From JAFGHJ01 sp964606065 (lineage in GTDB: Bacteria > Hydrothermota > UBA3072): 64,000 nucleotides of DNA. The stretch covers positions 1-64,000 of the forward strand of contig CAZSEX010000003.1 of NCBI GenBank assembly GCA_964606065.1. Direction: 5' to 3'. Positions 33,771-41,619 of this stretch are shown here, in pieces. Under the pieces are notes generated by a model. The model was not told where the DNA came from, made no database searches, and worked only from the letters and a program-made list of their open reading frames with translations. The translations under genes and the position numbers were made by a program. How positions within the stretch are numbered: the stretch's first letter is position 1; each line of letters starts with the position of its first letter.

Positions 33771-33898
33771 TAGAGTTAAGAAATCGGATAGATAAAATAG
33801 CAAAAAATATTCCCAGCTTCAAGGGCTATTATCAAAAAAGAAGAAAGTGAAAAACCGACCAACTATTACGGGAAAAAATCGCGAAAAAACTTAAATAA
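33767..33898 (+). pseudogene. Remnant small gene with in-frame TGA
   Basis: An ATG overlapping the DUF4388 stop opens a frame reading MIELRNRIDKIAKNIPSFKG, then YYQKRRK, then TGA at 33848. The same frame continues as KTDQLLREKIAKKLK to TAA at 33896. The pattern (IPxFKGYxxKxRR...DxLLRE) resembles the start of a longer helical family, so the locus looks like a truncated gene with a nonsense codon. TGA ends other genes here normally, so recoding is unlikely. Family recall is modest. Confidence 0.4.
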
Positions 33899-33944
33899 AT
33901 ATCGGATTTAATATTTAACGAACACGAACTATTTGCCAATCCCA

Positions 33945-33972
33945 TTGACAAAGATAAAAATATTATTACAAT
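33945..33972 (+). promoter_or_regulatory. Sigma70-type promoter for the acidic lipoprotein
   Basis: TTGACA (33945-33950), 16-base spacer, TACAAT (33967-33972), 28 bases before the ATG at 34001; a GGGGG-containing ribosome site lies between. Confidence 0.6.
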
Positions 33973-34000
33973 AATAAAAAAGAAAGGGGGTTTTGTTAAT

Positions 34001-34213
34001 ATGAAGAGATTTTTACTGATCGTTTGCTTAGTTCTACTGATAGTTAATTTTATCGGCTGTGGAAAAGCTCCTGAAGAGGGAGAAGCCGCGGAGCAACCTT
34101 CTGCGGAAACGACCGCCGAAGATACGGCTGCTGTTGAAGAAGCTGATACAATGGATACAACAGCAGTTGAAACGCCCGAGGAGCAACCGGCATCAGAAGA
34201 ACTTGAAGAGTAA
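34001..34213 (+). CDS. Small acidic Thr/Glu-rich lipoprotein
   Basis: A 70-residue protein: signal MKRFLLIVCLVLLIVNFIGC with the lipobox Cys at residue 20, then a low-complexity acidic tail of Glu, Thr, Ala and Pro (PEEGEAAEQPSAETTAED). It is likely a lipid-anchored, disordered surface or periplasmic spacer protein. It has its own promoter and terminator, so it is a single-gene unit. No function is known. Confidence 0.8.
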   Translation: MKRFLLIVCLVLLIVNFIGCGKAPEEGEAAEQPSAETTAEDTAAVEEADTMDTTAVETPEEQPASEELEE

Positions 34214-34245
34214 ACAACGTTCGATAGTTGAAAACTCAAAAAGAT

Positions 34246-34293
34246 AACACCACATCTCATTCGTGGAAATGTAAGATGTAGTGTTGAATTTTT
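34246..34293 (+). terminator. Rho-independent terminator of the acidic lipoprotein gene
   Basis: Twelve-base arms (AACACCACATCT and AGATGTAGTGTT, one C-A mismatch) enclose a 16-base loop. A T-run follows at 34289-34293. Confidence 0.65.
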
Positions 34294-34321
34294 CTAATGG
34301 CCTGTAATAAAATTTTTATGC

Positions 34322-34350
34322 TTGACTTTTGATTTCACTATCCTTATAAT
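34322..34350 (+). promoter_or_regulatory. Sigma70-type promoter for the gap-split barrel gene
   Basis: TTGACT (34322-34327), 17-base spacer, TATAAT (34345-34350), with AGGAGGGAG at the ribosome site before ATG 34382. Confidence 0.65.
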
Positions 34351-34381
34351 ACCTGAAACATTTAACAAATAGGAGGGAGTA

Positions 34382-35016
34382 ATGAAAAAAGTTCTTTTAG
34401 TGTTAGCGGTTTTACTTGTTGCCCTGCCTCTGAGTGCGAGATCTAAACTTGAGTTTTCTCCAAGAGGAAGTCTTTATATAAGTAGTGTAAATTTTGGGGT
34501 CGGTGCCGATATTATAGTAAACCCCATAAAAAACTTCGGTTTTAGAATCAATCTAGCTGAATTGGTCTTTGGGGATGAAACCGCCTTTTCTATAAACTCA
34601 GGTAACTATTTTAGTTTCAGCAATTTCGACATTCTATATTATACAAATATCGCTGGTATTTTTTCGTACGTCGATATAGTATTCGGATTGCTTACCGATG
34701 GAGGAACTTCTATAGCAATTGGAGGGGGACTCGGTATTGAAAAATATATGGGAAAAGGNNNNNNNNNNNNNNNNNNNNNNNNNNNNNNNNNNNNNNNNNN
34801 NNNNNNNNNNNNNNNNNNNNNNNNNNNNNNNNNNNNNNNNNNNNNNNNNNNNNNNNNNGAACTTCTATAGCAATTGGAGGGGGACTCGGTATTGAAAAAT
34901 ATATGGGAAAAGGAAATTATATATTTCTTGAACCAGCCCTAATATTCTCAGATGGCCCTGCCACTGACGGAGATCTTACCTTCAGAACTTCATTTGGCTT
35001 GAAATTAGGAATTTGA
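34382..35016 (+). CDS. Outer-membrane beta-barrel-like protein, split by a spurious gap
   Basis: The signal peptide MKKVLLVLAVLLVALPLSARS is followed by alternating strands (LYISSVNFGVGADIIVNPIK, FGFRINLAELVF) as in small outer-membrane barrels. The frame meets 100 N at 34759. The 55 bases before the gap (34704-34758) are repeated exactly after it (34859-34913). Collapsing one copy and the N block gives an unbroken frame that ends ...TSFGLKLGI at TGA 35014-35016, about 159 residues. The gene is therefore intact. With the N block kept, the frame falls out of register. Confidence 0.8.
34704..34758 (+). repeat. Direct copy 1 of 55-base scaffold-end overlap
   Basis: Identical to 34859-34913. The pair directly flanks the 100-N block, which indicates two contigs sharing a 55-base end that were not merged. 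Confidence 0.9.
34759..34858. other. Assembly gap (100 N), spurious
   Basis: 100 N placed between two contig ends that share 55 identical bases. No sequence is likely to be missing. Confidence 0.9.
34859..34913 (+). repeat. Direct copy 2 of 55-base scaffold-end overlap
   Basis: Identical to 34704-34758; see that entry. Confidence 0.9.
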
Positions 35017-35054
35017 GAAAGATATAAAAATAAATTAAATTTTACTCAGCAATT

Positions 35055-35100
35055 TTCTAATAAAAACCGCATGAATCGATTCATGCGGTTTTTATTAGAA
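35055..35100. terminator. 46-base perfect palindrome, probable terminator
   Basis: Arms 35055-35077 and 35078-35100 are perfect reverse complements with A- and T-rich outer ends (TAAAAACCGC...GCGGTTTTTA), allowing termination in either direction. It lies 38 bases after the barrel gene's stop. Confidence 0.7.
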
Positions 35101-35114
35101 GCTGAAATTTACCC

Positions 35115-35143
35115 TTGATTCAAACATAAAATATAAGTATAAT
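35115..35143 (+). promoter_or_regulatory. Sigma70-type promoter for the HEAT-repeat gene
   Basis: TTGATT (35115-35120), 17-base spacer, TATAAT (35138-35143), only 11 bases before ATG 35155; the AGGGAA between them is the ribosome site. Confidence 0.6.
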
Positions 35144-35154
35144 TCAGGGAAACA

Positions 35155-35982
35155 ATGAAACTGTTAAACCCAAAAACAGAAAAAGAGATCGACAAGAAAA
35201 TTATAAATGTCATACTTAATGGTGATTATGAATTGGCAATTAAAAATATATCTCTTGTTTTCGATAAAATATATAAAAATATTCCCGATAAAAAAAGAAT
35301 ATCTTACGGAAGAATCCATGTTATAAAAACCCTATCAAATTACATATATGAAAAACTATCGGAAAGCGAATCGCTTAATTTCGATTTTGCCGCGGATTTA
35401 TACGAAAACAGCAAGGATTTCAAAAGCAAGGGTGTAGCTCTGGGAATAATCTCTTTTTGCGGGCTGGAAGAACCTAAAAGAACTCTGCCTTATTTTGTTT
35501 CGGCTGCCGATTCTCCCGACTTTGATACCAGAGAAATGGCTCAAATGTTTTTCAGAAAAATCATAAAAAAACATCCCCCTACGGCGAAAAAAGTCCTGTT
35601 GAATCTCGTAAATTCAAGTTATTCCAATGTACGTCGATTCGTTGCCGAGACTTTAAGACCGGTTCAGGAAAACAAATGGTTTTATGAAAGACCCGAATAT
35701 CCTCTGTCTATAATCAGAAATTTATTCAAAGAAAGTGCGTCATACCCGAGGACTTCTGTCGGAAACAACTTGAGTGACCTGGCAAAATATCATCCCAAAC
35801 TTGTTTATAAATTAGTACGGGAACTTGTTGAAAGCGGGAATGACAACTCATACTGGATAGCGTACAGGGCATGTCGGAATCTGGTCAAAAAAGATAGAAA
35901 TAAAGTTATGAACCTTTTAAATATTGACGAATACAAATACAAAAATAAAATTTATAAGAGAAGTGCTCGTAAAAGAAATTAA
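35155..35982 (+). CDS. HEAT-repeat protein, DNA alkylation repair (AlkC/AlkD-like) superfamily
   Basis: An all-helical 275-residue protein. The C-terminal half carries the AlkC/AlkD-like repeat pattern: SSYSNVRRFVAETLRPVQEN, then a repeat with YPRTSVGNNLSDLAKYHPKL, as in HEAT-like alkylpurine glycosylases that lift 3-methyladenine-type lesions. Catalytic Asp/Trp positions cannot be confirmed by eye, so a non-catalytic HEAT protein is possible. Its end overlaps the radical SAM gene by 20 bases, and pairing of a DNA-repair-like protein with an SPL-type radical SAM is noteworthy. Confidence 0.75.
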   Translation: MKLLNPKTEKEIDKKIINVILNGDYELAIKNISLVFDKIYKNIPDKKRISYGRIHVIKTLSNYIYEKLSESESLNFDFAADLYENSKDFKSKGVALGIISFCGLEEPKRTLPYFVSAADSPDFDTREMAQMFFRKIIKKHPPTAKKVLLNLVNSSYSNVRRFVAETLRPVQENKWFYERPEYPLSIIRNLFKESASYPRTSVGNNLSDLAKYHPKLVYKLVRELVESGNDNSYWIAYRACRNLVKKDRNKVMNLLNIDEYKYKNKIYKRSARKRN

Positions 35983-37087
35983 AGCAAAATCCATCCTGAG
36001 AAAAACGAAGAAAGTAGACTCGTGGTTTCTAATAAACTACGGAATGAACCTTTACAGAGGATGTGCCCATAATTGCGTATACTGTGACGGGCGGAGCGAA
36101 GGATATTACGTTGACGGCGAATTCGGAGAAGAGATAACCGTAAAGGTAAACGCGATAGATATTCTAAAGAGAGAATTAGACCAAAAGAGGAAAAAAATCC
36201 CTTTAAAACATTATTTTGTGGGTTTATCCGGCGGAGTTGGAGATAGTTATCAGCCGCTTGAAGAAAAATACGAATTAACCCGTCAGGCTCTGGAATTGTT
36301 TTATGAGAAAAAATTCCCGGTTCATATCCTTACAAAATCAACTCTTGTAGAAAGAGATATCAATATAATAAAAAAAATAAACGAACAAAACAGAGCAATC
36401 GTTTCTTTTAGTTTTTCTTCGACTAATAATGAAATAAGTTCTATTTTCGAACCGGGAGTACCTGCGCCAAGAGAGAGATTAAAAACTTTATCTAAATTCA
36501 AAAAAGAGGGAATTGCCTGCGGAATGTATTTAATGCCCGTGATTCCTTTTATAACGGATACCCGGGAAGTTATGGAAGAAACAATAAAAAAAGCAAAAGA
36601 AACAGAATTGGACTTTGTTGTATTCGCAGGAATGACTTTAAAAGAAGGAAGACAGAAGGAATACTTTATTAAAAAACTCGAAGAAAAATTTCCGGAACTT
36701 GCGCCTCACTACGAAAACATATATCTAAAAAATAAATGGGGGGCACCGACAGATGAATACTATCAATCTATAAGTCAAACGTTTAATTTGCTAAGCAAAA
36801 AATATAAAATACCAAGACGCATCCCCGCAAATTTATACGGAGATATTCTGGATGAAAATGATCTTGTAGTAGTCATCTTAGAACAGCTCGACTATCTGGC
36901 TAAGCTCGAAGGGAAACATTCGCCTTACGGCTATGCCGCTTATTCTGTATCAAAATTAAAAGAGTCCTTATCTGAAATAAAAGAAAATTTGCAGTGTATA
37001 AGAGGTGTAGGGAAAGTAACCGAGTCCATAATAAAAGAAATACTGAGAACAGGCAGTTCTTCTTATTATGAAAAATTATTAAGATGA
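35963..37087 (+). CDS. Radical SAM protein of the SPL/COG1533 type
   Basis: The motif NLYRGCAHNCVYCDGRSEGY (CxxxCxxC, near residue 36) preceded by DSWFLINYGM is typical of COG1533 proteins related to spore photoproduct lyase. The barrel has FVGLSGGVGDSYQPLEEKYE and FPVHILTKSTLV. The start is set at GTG 35963, because the family begins close to the KEIKAKSILRKTK segment; a frame extension to 35924 adds residues lying inside the previous gene. It has 374 residues. The actual substrate is unknown, as in most of this family. Confidence 0.85.
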   Translation: MLVKEIKAKSILRKTKKVDSWFLINYGMNLYRGCAHNCVYCDGRSEGYYVDGEFGEEITVKVNAIDILKRELDQKRKKIPLKHYFVGLSGGVGDSYQPLEEKYELTRQALELFYEKKFPVHILTKSTLVERDINIIKKINEQNRAIVSFSFSSTNNEISSIFEPGVPAPRERLKTLSKFKKEGIACGMYLMPVIPFITDTREVMEETIKKAKETELDFVVFAGMTLKEGRQKEYFIKKLEEKFPELAPHYENIYLKNKWGAPTDEYYQSISQTFNLLSKKYKIPRRIPANLYGDILDENDLVVVILEQLDYLAKLEGKHSPYGYAAYSVSKLKESLSEIKENLQCIRGVGKVTESIIKEILRTGSSSYYEKLLR

Positions 37088-37147
37088 ATGTTCTCAGTAT
37101 AGATACAGAATACTACAAAATTTTTGTAAAATCAATCAGGAGGCAAA

Positions 37148-37921
37148 ATGAATAAAATTAATCGTCTCGTGCTCGTTCTCTTTTTTTGGGGCTTTTTCAT
37201 TGGATGCAAAAACAAAATCAACAATCAGGATGTTTTATTCCAGGTATCAACAATTAACGCACTACTCGAAGGAGTTTATGATGGAGAAACTACTTTTAAA
37301 GAAATAAAGCAACATGGAGATTTCGGTCTTGGAACTTTTAACGCGCTCGACGGAGAAATGTTGATGCTAAACGGAAAAATTTATCAGGTTAAAGCAGACG
37401 GGAAAATTTATATGGCGGCAGACTCCTCAAAAACTCCTTTTTCAGCGGTCACTTTTTTCGAGGAAGATACATCTTTAATTTTAGACTCTACCCTTAATTA
37501 TAAATCACTGGAAAAATTTCTCGACGGGATTCTGCCCACAGAAAATATTATCTACGCGGTTAAAATAACGGGAACATTCAAATATGTTCGTACACGCAGC
37601 GTACCGAAACAAGAAAAACCATACCCACCTCTTATCGAAGTCGTAAAAACTCAGCCCGAATTCGAATTTCATAATGCAAGTGGAACATTGGTGGGTTTTA
37701 GATTGCCAGAATACATAAACGGCATTAACGTTCCGAAATACCATCTTCATTTCATAACAAAAGACAAAAAAGGCGGAGGACATCTTCTCGAATGTGAAAC
37801 CGGGAAAGTACAGGTGGGAATAGATTTTACCGATAAGATTCTCGTAACTTTACCAAAAACAGGAGCATTTTACGACGCCGATTTAGACAAAGACGGAAGT
37901 ATTAAAGAAATTGAAAGATAA
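37148..37921 (+). CDS. budA: Alpha-acetolactate decarboxylase, predicted lipoprotein
   Basis: After a lipoprotein signal (MNKINRLVLVLFFWGFFIGC, Cys at 20) comes a complete acetolactate decarboxylase: DFGLGTFNALDGEMLMLNGK, then FFEEDTSLILDSTLNYKSLE, and the zinc site YHLHFITKDKKGGGH with three His. The enzyme turns acetolactate into acetoin. Known Gram-negative enzymes of this family are cytosolic, so a lipid-anchored periplasmic form is unexpected. It has an AGGAGG site and is a separate unit upstream of another exported protein. Of 257 residues, about 237 are mature. Confidence 0.9.
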   Translation: MNKINRLVLVLFFWGFFIGCKNKINNQDVLFQVSTINALLEGVYDGETTFKEIKQHGDFGLGTFNALDGEMLMLNGKIYQVKADGKIYMAADSSKTPFSAVTFFEEDTSLILDSTLNYKSLEKFLDGILPTENIIYAVKITGTFKYVRTRSVPKQEKPYPPLIEVVKTQPEFEFHNASGTLVGFRLPEYINGINVPKYHLHFITKDKKGGGHLLECETGKVQVGIDFTDKILVTLPKTGAFYDADLDKDGSIKEIER

Positions 37922-37975
37922 ACTTATTGTAAACCATTTGAAACCAGGCAAAGTCTTATAAAAAAAGGAGGTAAT

Positions 37976-38644
37976 ATGGCAGTGTTTAAAAATATTTTCT
38001 TTCTCATCATAGCATGTTTATTTGTTCCTTCCATATTCGCTGAAACAGAAACAAGAAATGTAATAATAAATGAAATAACGAACGATTTAGAGGAATATAG
38101 AACGGGCTTCTCTTTAGGTGTAGATGATTTTCCATGGAACGCTTGCCGGGTCTCTCTCCAGTGGTGGAATAAAGACGGAATTGGAAAAGAATTATCGATC
38201 GATAAATTTTATTTATCGATTAATAAAGTTGAATCAACAGAGTCCGAATACGGCAGAAGAACCACAATAAGTTTTCCTGGTGTGACGTACTATTTTCTGT
38301 ATCGTGATTCATCGAGTTCTTTAAATGGGCTATATGTTATCAGGGGTTTCGGATTTGGTCTGGGTTTTGAGACATATTTTAGTGAGATTACGCACTTTAA
38401 TATTGATCATTCGATAGATAAAAGATATACGAGTTCACTTTCTGTTTATATACCAATAGGAATTGAGCACTTTTTTTGGGATAGATTTCCGAATTTAAGC
38501 TATTCCGTTGGCTTCGATTTATACGGGAGTTTTTCATATAGTTATCGTTTCCGCGATAGTAACGATAACCAGCAAAGAGGAAGAGAAGGGACTCTGAACT
38601 TGGGAATCTCCTCGCCCAAGTTTTTTATCAGGTGGTGTTTTTAA
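37976..38644 (+). CDS. Outer-membrane beta-barrel-like protein
   Basis: A 222-residue exported protein with signal peptide MAVFKNIFFLIIACLFVPSI, then alternating aromatic strands (GVTYYFLYRDSSSSLNGLYV, YVIRGFGFGLGFETYFSEIT) and the terminal motif KFFIRWCF ending in Phe, as the BAM complex expects. Good AAGGAGGT site. It is likely a small outer-membrane barrel of unknown role. Confidence 0.75.
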   Translation: MAVFKNIFFLIIACLFVPSIFAETETRNVIINEITNDLEEYRTGFSLGVDDFPWNACRVSLQWWNKDGIGKELSIDKFYLSINKVESTESEYGRRTTISFPGVTYYFLYRDSSSSLNGLYVIRGFGFGLGFETYFSEITHFNIDHSIDKRYTSSLSVYIPIGIEHFFWDRFPNLSYSVGFDLYGSFSYSYRFRDSNDNQQRGREGTLNLGISSPKFFIRWCF

Positions 38645-38826
38645 AAAAAGGTTATAACTCCAGGATTTTTTGTTTTATAATTCGACAATAAAAAGTAAAG
38701 AGGTTTATTTGGCAATCAAGTTCACAACATTCTTATTGAAAGGACCGCAGGATTAAAAGAACAAATTTCGGAACTAAAAAACATTTTTTGCATCAAAACA
38801 GATAAACAACCAAAAAGGAGGAATAA

Positions 38827-41121
38827 ATGAAAAGAGTTTTAATTGTGATTTTTTTTCTAATATTGGGTCTGCTAACTTCTCCTGTTTACGCCCAGCCAAA
38901 TGAAACTGCCGAAGAAAAAGACGCTTCCTCACCTTATTTTTTAGTACAGGGAGAATCCGACGTTGAAAGTTTTCCTCTACTGGAGACAAAAGCGGAAGTC
39001 AACATCGCGGGAGTAATCGCGGAAATCGAGCTTACACAGGTTTATAAAAACGACGGGAAGAAAACAATCGAAGCTGTTTACGTGTTTCCTCTGGGCGCAA
39101 AATCGGCAATTCACGCCATGAGAATGCAAATAGGCGACCGTATAATAGACGCGAAAATAGAAGAAACGGAAAAAGCAAAACAGATATATGAAGACGCGAA
39201 AGAAGAAGGGAAAATCGCTTCCCTTTTAGAACAGAAGCGCCCGAACGTTTTCCAGATGAAAGTCGCCAATATCATGCCCGGAGATGAGGTTGAAGTAATA
39301 GTTAGATACACCGAAATACTCGTACCGGAAAAAGGAATTTATGAATATGTGTCCCCCACAGTGGTGGGGCCAAGATTCACAGGAGAACAAAAAGATAAAG
39401 AAGACTGGACAGCTACCCCCTATCTACATGAGAAAGAAAACCCTCCGTATAAATTCGACATAAAAGTCAATATAAAAACAGGGATTCCTCTATCGGACAT
39501 TTCCGTTCTTACGCACGATGTCGATATAGATAAGGAATATGATAAAGCGGTAATTGCTTTATCAAAAAATGAAAAATACGGCGGAAACAGGGATTTCATT
39601 CTCAGATACTCACTTAAAGGGAATAAAATACAAACCGGTCTTTTGTTATATCCGGGAAAGGAAGAAAACTTTTTCCTTCTAATGCTCGAACCGCCGGACA
39701 GGGTAGACATAAATATGGTTCCTCCACGTGAATATCTTTTTATTTTAGATGTTTCCGGCTCGATGCACGGATTCCCTCTGGACGTAACAAAATCCCTCAT
39801 GAAGGATATAATCGGGGGGTTAAGAGAAAAAGATTACTTCAACATTCTTTTCTTCTCGGGAGGTTCTTCTGTTTTATCTGCTGAGCCCCTGCCGGCGACA
39901 AAAGAAAATAAAAACAAAGCCATGGAAATGGTTATGTCTCAAACAGGCGGAGGAGGAACCAGACTGCTGAACGCCCTGAACAGAATATCATCCCTTCCCA
40001 AAAGAGAAGGGCTTTCGCGAATTATAGTGACTGCCACAGATGGATACATTTCCGTGGAGAAAGAAGCCTTCGACCATATCAGAGAAAAGCTGGGAGAAAA
40101 TAATTTCTTTGCTTTCGGCATAGGCTCTTCAGTAAACCGCTATCTCATCGAAGGAATGGCGCGCGCCGGCAGAGGAGAACCCTTTATAGTAACAAATCAA
40201 AATGAAGCAAAAGAAAAAGCGGCAATATTTTTGGACTATATTAAGAATCCTCTTTTAACCGATATAAAAACAGACTTTAAAGAATTCGACACATACGATA
40301 TCGAGCCGATCAGCATACCGGATCTCTTTGCTGAAAGACCTCTCGTTGTTTTCGGCAAATACAAAAAAGCCGGTGGGAGAATAATTGTAACCGGTAATAC
40401 GCCCGACAAAAAATATAAAAAAGAAATAAATGTTAAGAGTTCTATGGAAGATAGAGAAAGCTCGGCTATTAAATATCTGTGGGCAAGAGAGAAAATAGCA
40501 ACACTCGATGATTACGGTAAGGTTGGAACCGAAGTAAAAAAAGAAGTAACCAGACTCGGACTAAAATACCATTTAATGACTCAATATACCTCCTTTGTCG
40601 CGGTAGATAAAATTGTCCGCGAAACTGGAGAAGTGGTTACAGTAAAACAGCCCCTGCCTTTACCTAAGGGTGTCAGCGATTATGCTGTAGGAGGTTCTCC
40701 CTCAGTAAAAGGATTTAGAATCCGCGGAGGCGGCATAATGAAAGCCGCAGAATATGCTCCAACGATAAAAATGGATATGTCGGCAAGTCCGGTAGAAGAG
40801 AAGAAAATAAAGCCAAACTTTTATATTAAGAAAGCGACAGTAGGACCGAAGACGGATATTCAAAAACTGGAAGAATTTCTTACGGATGAACTCGAGACGA
40901 GCTTTGAAGTTATCTTTAAAAACTGGAATTTGAAAACCTTAACGTTGTTACTGGAAATAGATAACGGGAAGGTTATGAAAGTGACAATAAAAGATTATAA
41001 AATATATAAGGGAAAAGCGTGCGAGGAATGTATCTTAAAATCGGTTGAAAGAGAATTAAACGCCCTTAATTTGCCGTCCGATTTGAAAGGTTCTATTGAA
41101 TTGACAATAAACTGTATTTAG
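38827..41121 (+). CDS. Secreted VIT and von Willebrand A domain protein
   Basis: The signal peptide KRVLIVIFFLILGLLTSPVY is followed by a VIT domain, about residues 45-165 (AEVNIAGVIAEIELTQVYKN, YVFPLGAKSAIHAMRMQIGD), and a vWA domain from about 297 with the metal site DVSGSMHG at about 307 and TATDGYISV later. The 764-residue protein ends in an AgmX-like domain with paired Cys (GKACEECILKSVERELNALN). VIT-vWA proteins act in periplasmic or surface protein interaction. It has an AGGAGG site; downstream is a strong terminator. Confidence 0.88.
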   Translation: MKRVLIVIFFLILGLLTSPVYAQPNETAEEKDASSPYFLVQGESDVESFPLLETKAEVNIAGVIAEIELTQVYKNDGKKTIEAVYVFPLGAKSAIHAMRMQIGDRIIDAKIEETEKAKQIYEDAKEEGKIASLLEQKRPNVFQMKVANIMPGDEVEVIVRYTEILVPEKGIYEYVSPTVVGPRFTGEQKDKEDWTATPYLHEKENPPYKFDIKVNIKTGIPLSDISVLTHDVDIDKEYDKAVIALSKNEKYGGNRDFILRYSLKGNKIQTGLLLYPGKEENFFLLMLEPPDRVDINMVPPREYLFILDVSGSMHGFPLDVTKSLMKDIIGGLREKDYFNILFFSGGSSVLSAEPLPATKENKNKAMEMVMSQTGGGGTRLLNALNRISSLPKREGLSRIIVTATDGYISVEKEAFDHIREKLGENNFFAFGIGSSVNRYLIEGMARAGRGEPFIVTNQNEAKEKAAIFLDYIKNPLLTDIKTDFKEFDTYDIEPISIPDLFAERPLVVFGKYKKAGGRIIVTGNTPDKKYKKEINVKSSMEDRESSAIKYLWAREKIATLDDYGKVGTEVKKEVTRLGLKYHLMTQYTSFVAVDKIVRETGEVVTVKQPLPLPKGVSDYAVGGSPSVKGFRIRGGGIMKAAEYAPTIKMDMSASPVEEKKIKPNFYIKKATVGPKTDIQKLEEFLTDELETSFEVIFKNWNLKTLTLLLEIDNGKVMKVTIKDYKIYKGKACEECILKSVERELNALNLPSDLKGSIELTINCI

Positions 41122-41145
41122 AAAACATACACTCTCGCAGTTTCC

Positions 41146-41183
41146 GGCTCTGATAAGGCTATCCCTTATCAGAGCCTATTTTT
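41146..41183 (+). terminator. Strong Rho-independent terminator after the VIT-vWA gene
   Basis: Perfect 13-base arms (GGCTCTGATAAGG / CCTTATCAGAGCC) around a 5-base loop, followed by TATTTTT. Confidence 0.9.
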
Positions 41184-41267
41184 GTCAGCTACAAAGCCAA
41201 CAAGGCACGAAAAGAAATTCTAAGAATTTGAAAGTATATGTAAACAATTAAAATAAACACTATAAGA

Positions 41268-41288
41268 ATCACATGTTCTACATGTGAT
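41268..41288. repeat. Short perfect hairpin
   Basis: Nine-base arms (ATCACATGT / ACATGTGAT) around TCT; no T-run follows. It may be part of the same decayed repeat cluster as the next element. Confidence 0.5.
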
Positions 41289-41316
41289 AAAAACAAACTC
41301 GTAACGTTTGGCTTCC

Positions 41317-41455
41317 GGCCGAGACTGTGCCAAAATTAACAATTTAGTTCGTAGGGCACGGCTTTAGCCGTGCTAAGATGCTGGCGATCATTTATTTCTC
41401 AAACCTAAAGGTTTGTCCTGCAATGAAAAATAGGAATTTTGTCACAGTCTCGGCC
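41317..41455. mobile_element. MITE-like element with 21-base terminal inverted repeats
   Basis: The ends 41317-41337 and 41435-41455 are inverted repeats with one mismatch, sharing GGCCGAGACTGTG at the tips. The 139-base element has no coding capacity. Inside are two perfect small hairpins, GCACGGCT/AGCCGTGC (41356-41373) and AAACCT/AGGTTT (41401-41414). The tip sequence resembles the ends of some insertion sequences, but no transposase is in the window, so a non-autonomous element is the best reading. No clear target duplication is seen. Confidence 0.55.
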
Positions 41456-41468
41456 ATTCGCTGAAAAT

Positions 41469-41570
41469 CTTTGTGTCTTTGTGTTTTTTGTGTGAGATTG
41501 ATTTGGGGTTGAGGGTTGGGTTTTAACCGACATTATCTTTTTTCTTTGTGTCTTCGTTTCTGCTTAATCC
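41469..41570. repeat. TGTG-rich repeat fragments before metF
   Basis: TCTTTGTGTCTTTGTG, then TTTTTTGTGTGAGATTGATT, closely matches 649-682. A second fragment (TTTCTTTGTGTCTTCGTTTC) lies at 41541-41560. A G/T-rich linker lies between the two. Confidence 0.5.
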
Positions 41571-41598
41571 TTGACTATCTTTACTTTGTTACTATAAT
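41571..41598 (+). promoter_or_regulatory. Sigma70-type promoter of metF-nadA-mnmA
   Basis: TTGACT (41571-41576), 16-base spacer, perfect TATAAT (41593-41598), 22 bases before the metF ATG. No SAM riboswitch is seen upstream. Confidence 0.7.
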
Positions 41599-41619
41599 CA
41601 GGTAAGCGAACCAGTTAAA

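Larger units (their letters stand above)
41122..41619. other. Gene-free stretch with terminator, palindrome, MITE-like element and repeats
   Basis: No gene is found in these 498 bases. In order they hold a terminator (41146-41183), a 21-base palindrome (41268-41288), a 139-base element bounded by 21-base inverted repeats (41317-41455), TGTG-rich repeat fragments (41469-41505, 41539-41570) and the metF promoter (41571-41598). Confidence 0.7.

Noticed and set aside
38645..38826. Possible short helical frame (ending near 38829) before the VIT-vWA gene
   Set aside because: The frame shows coding-like residues but has no acceptable start codon or ribosome site, and it runs over the ribosome site of the next gene.
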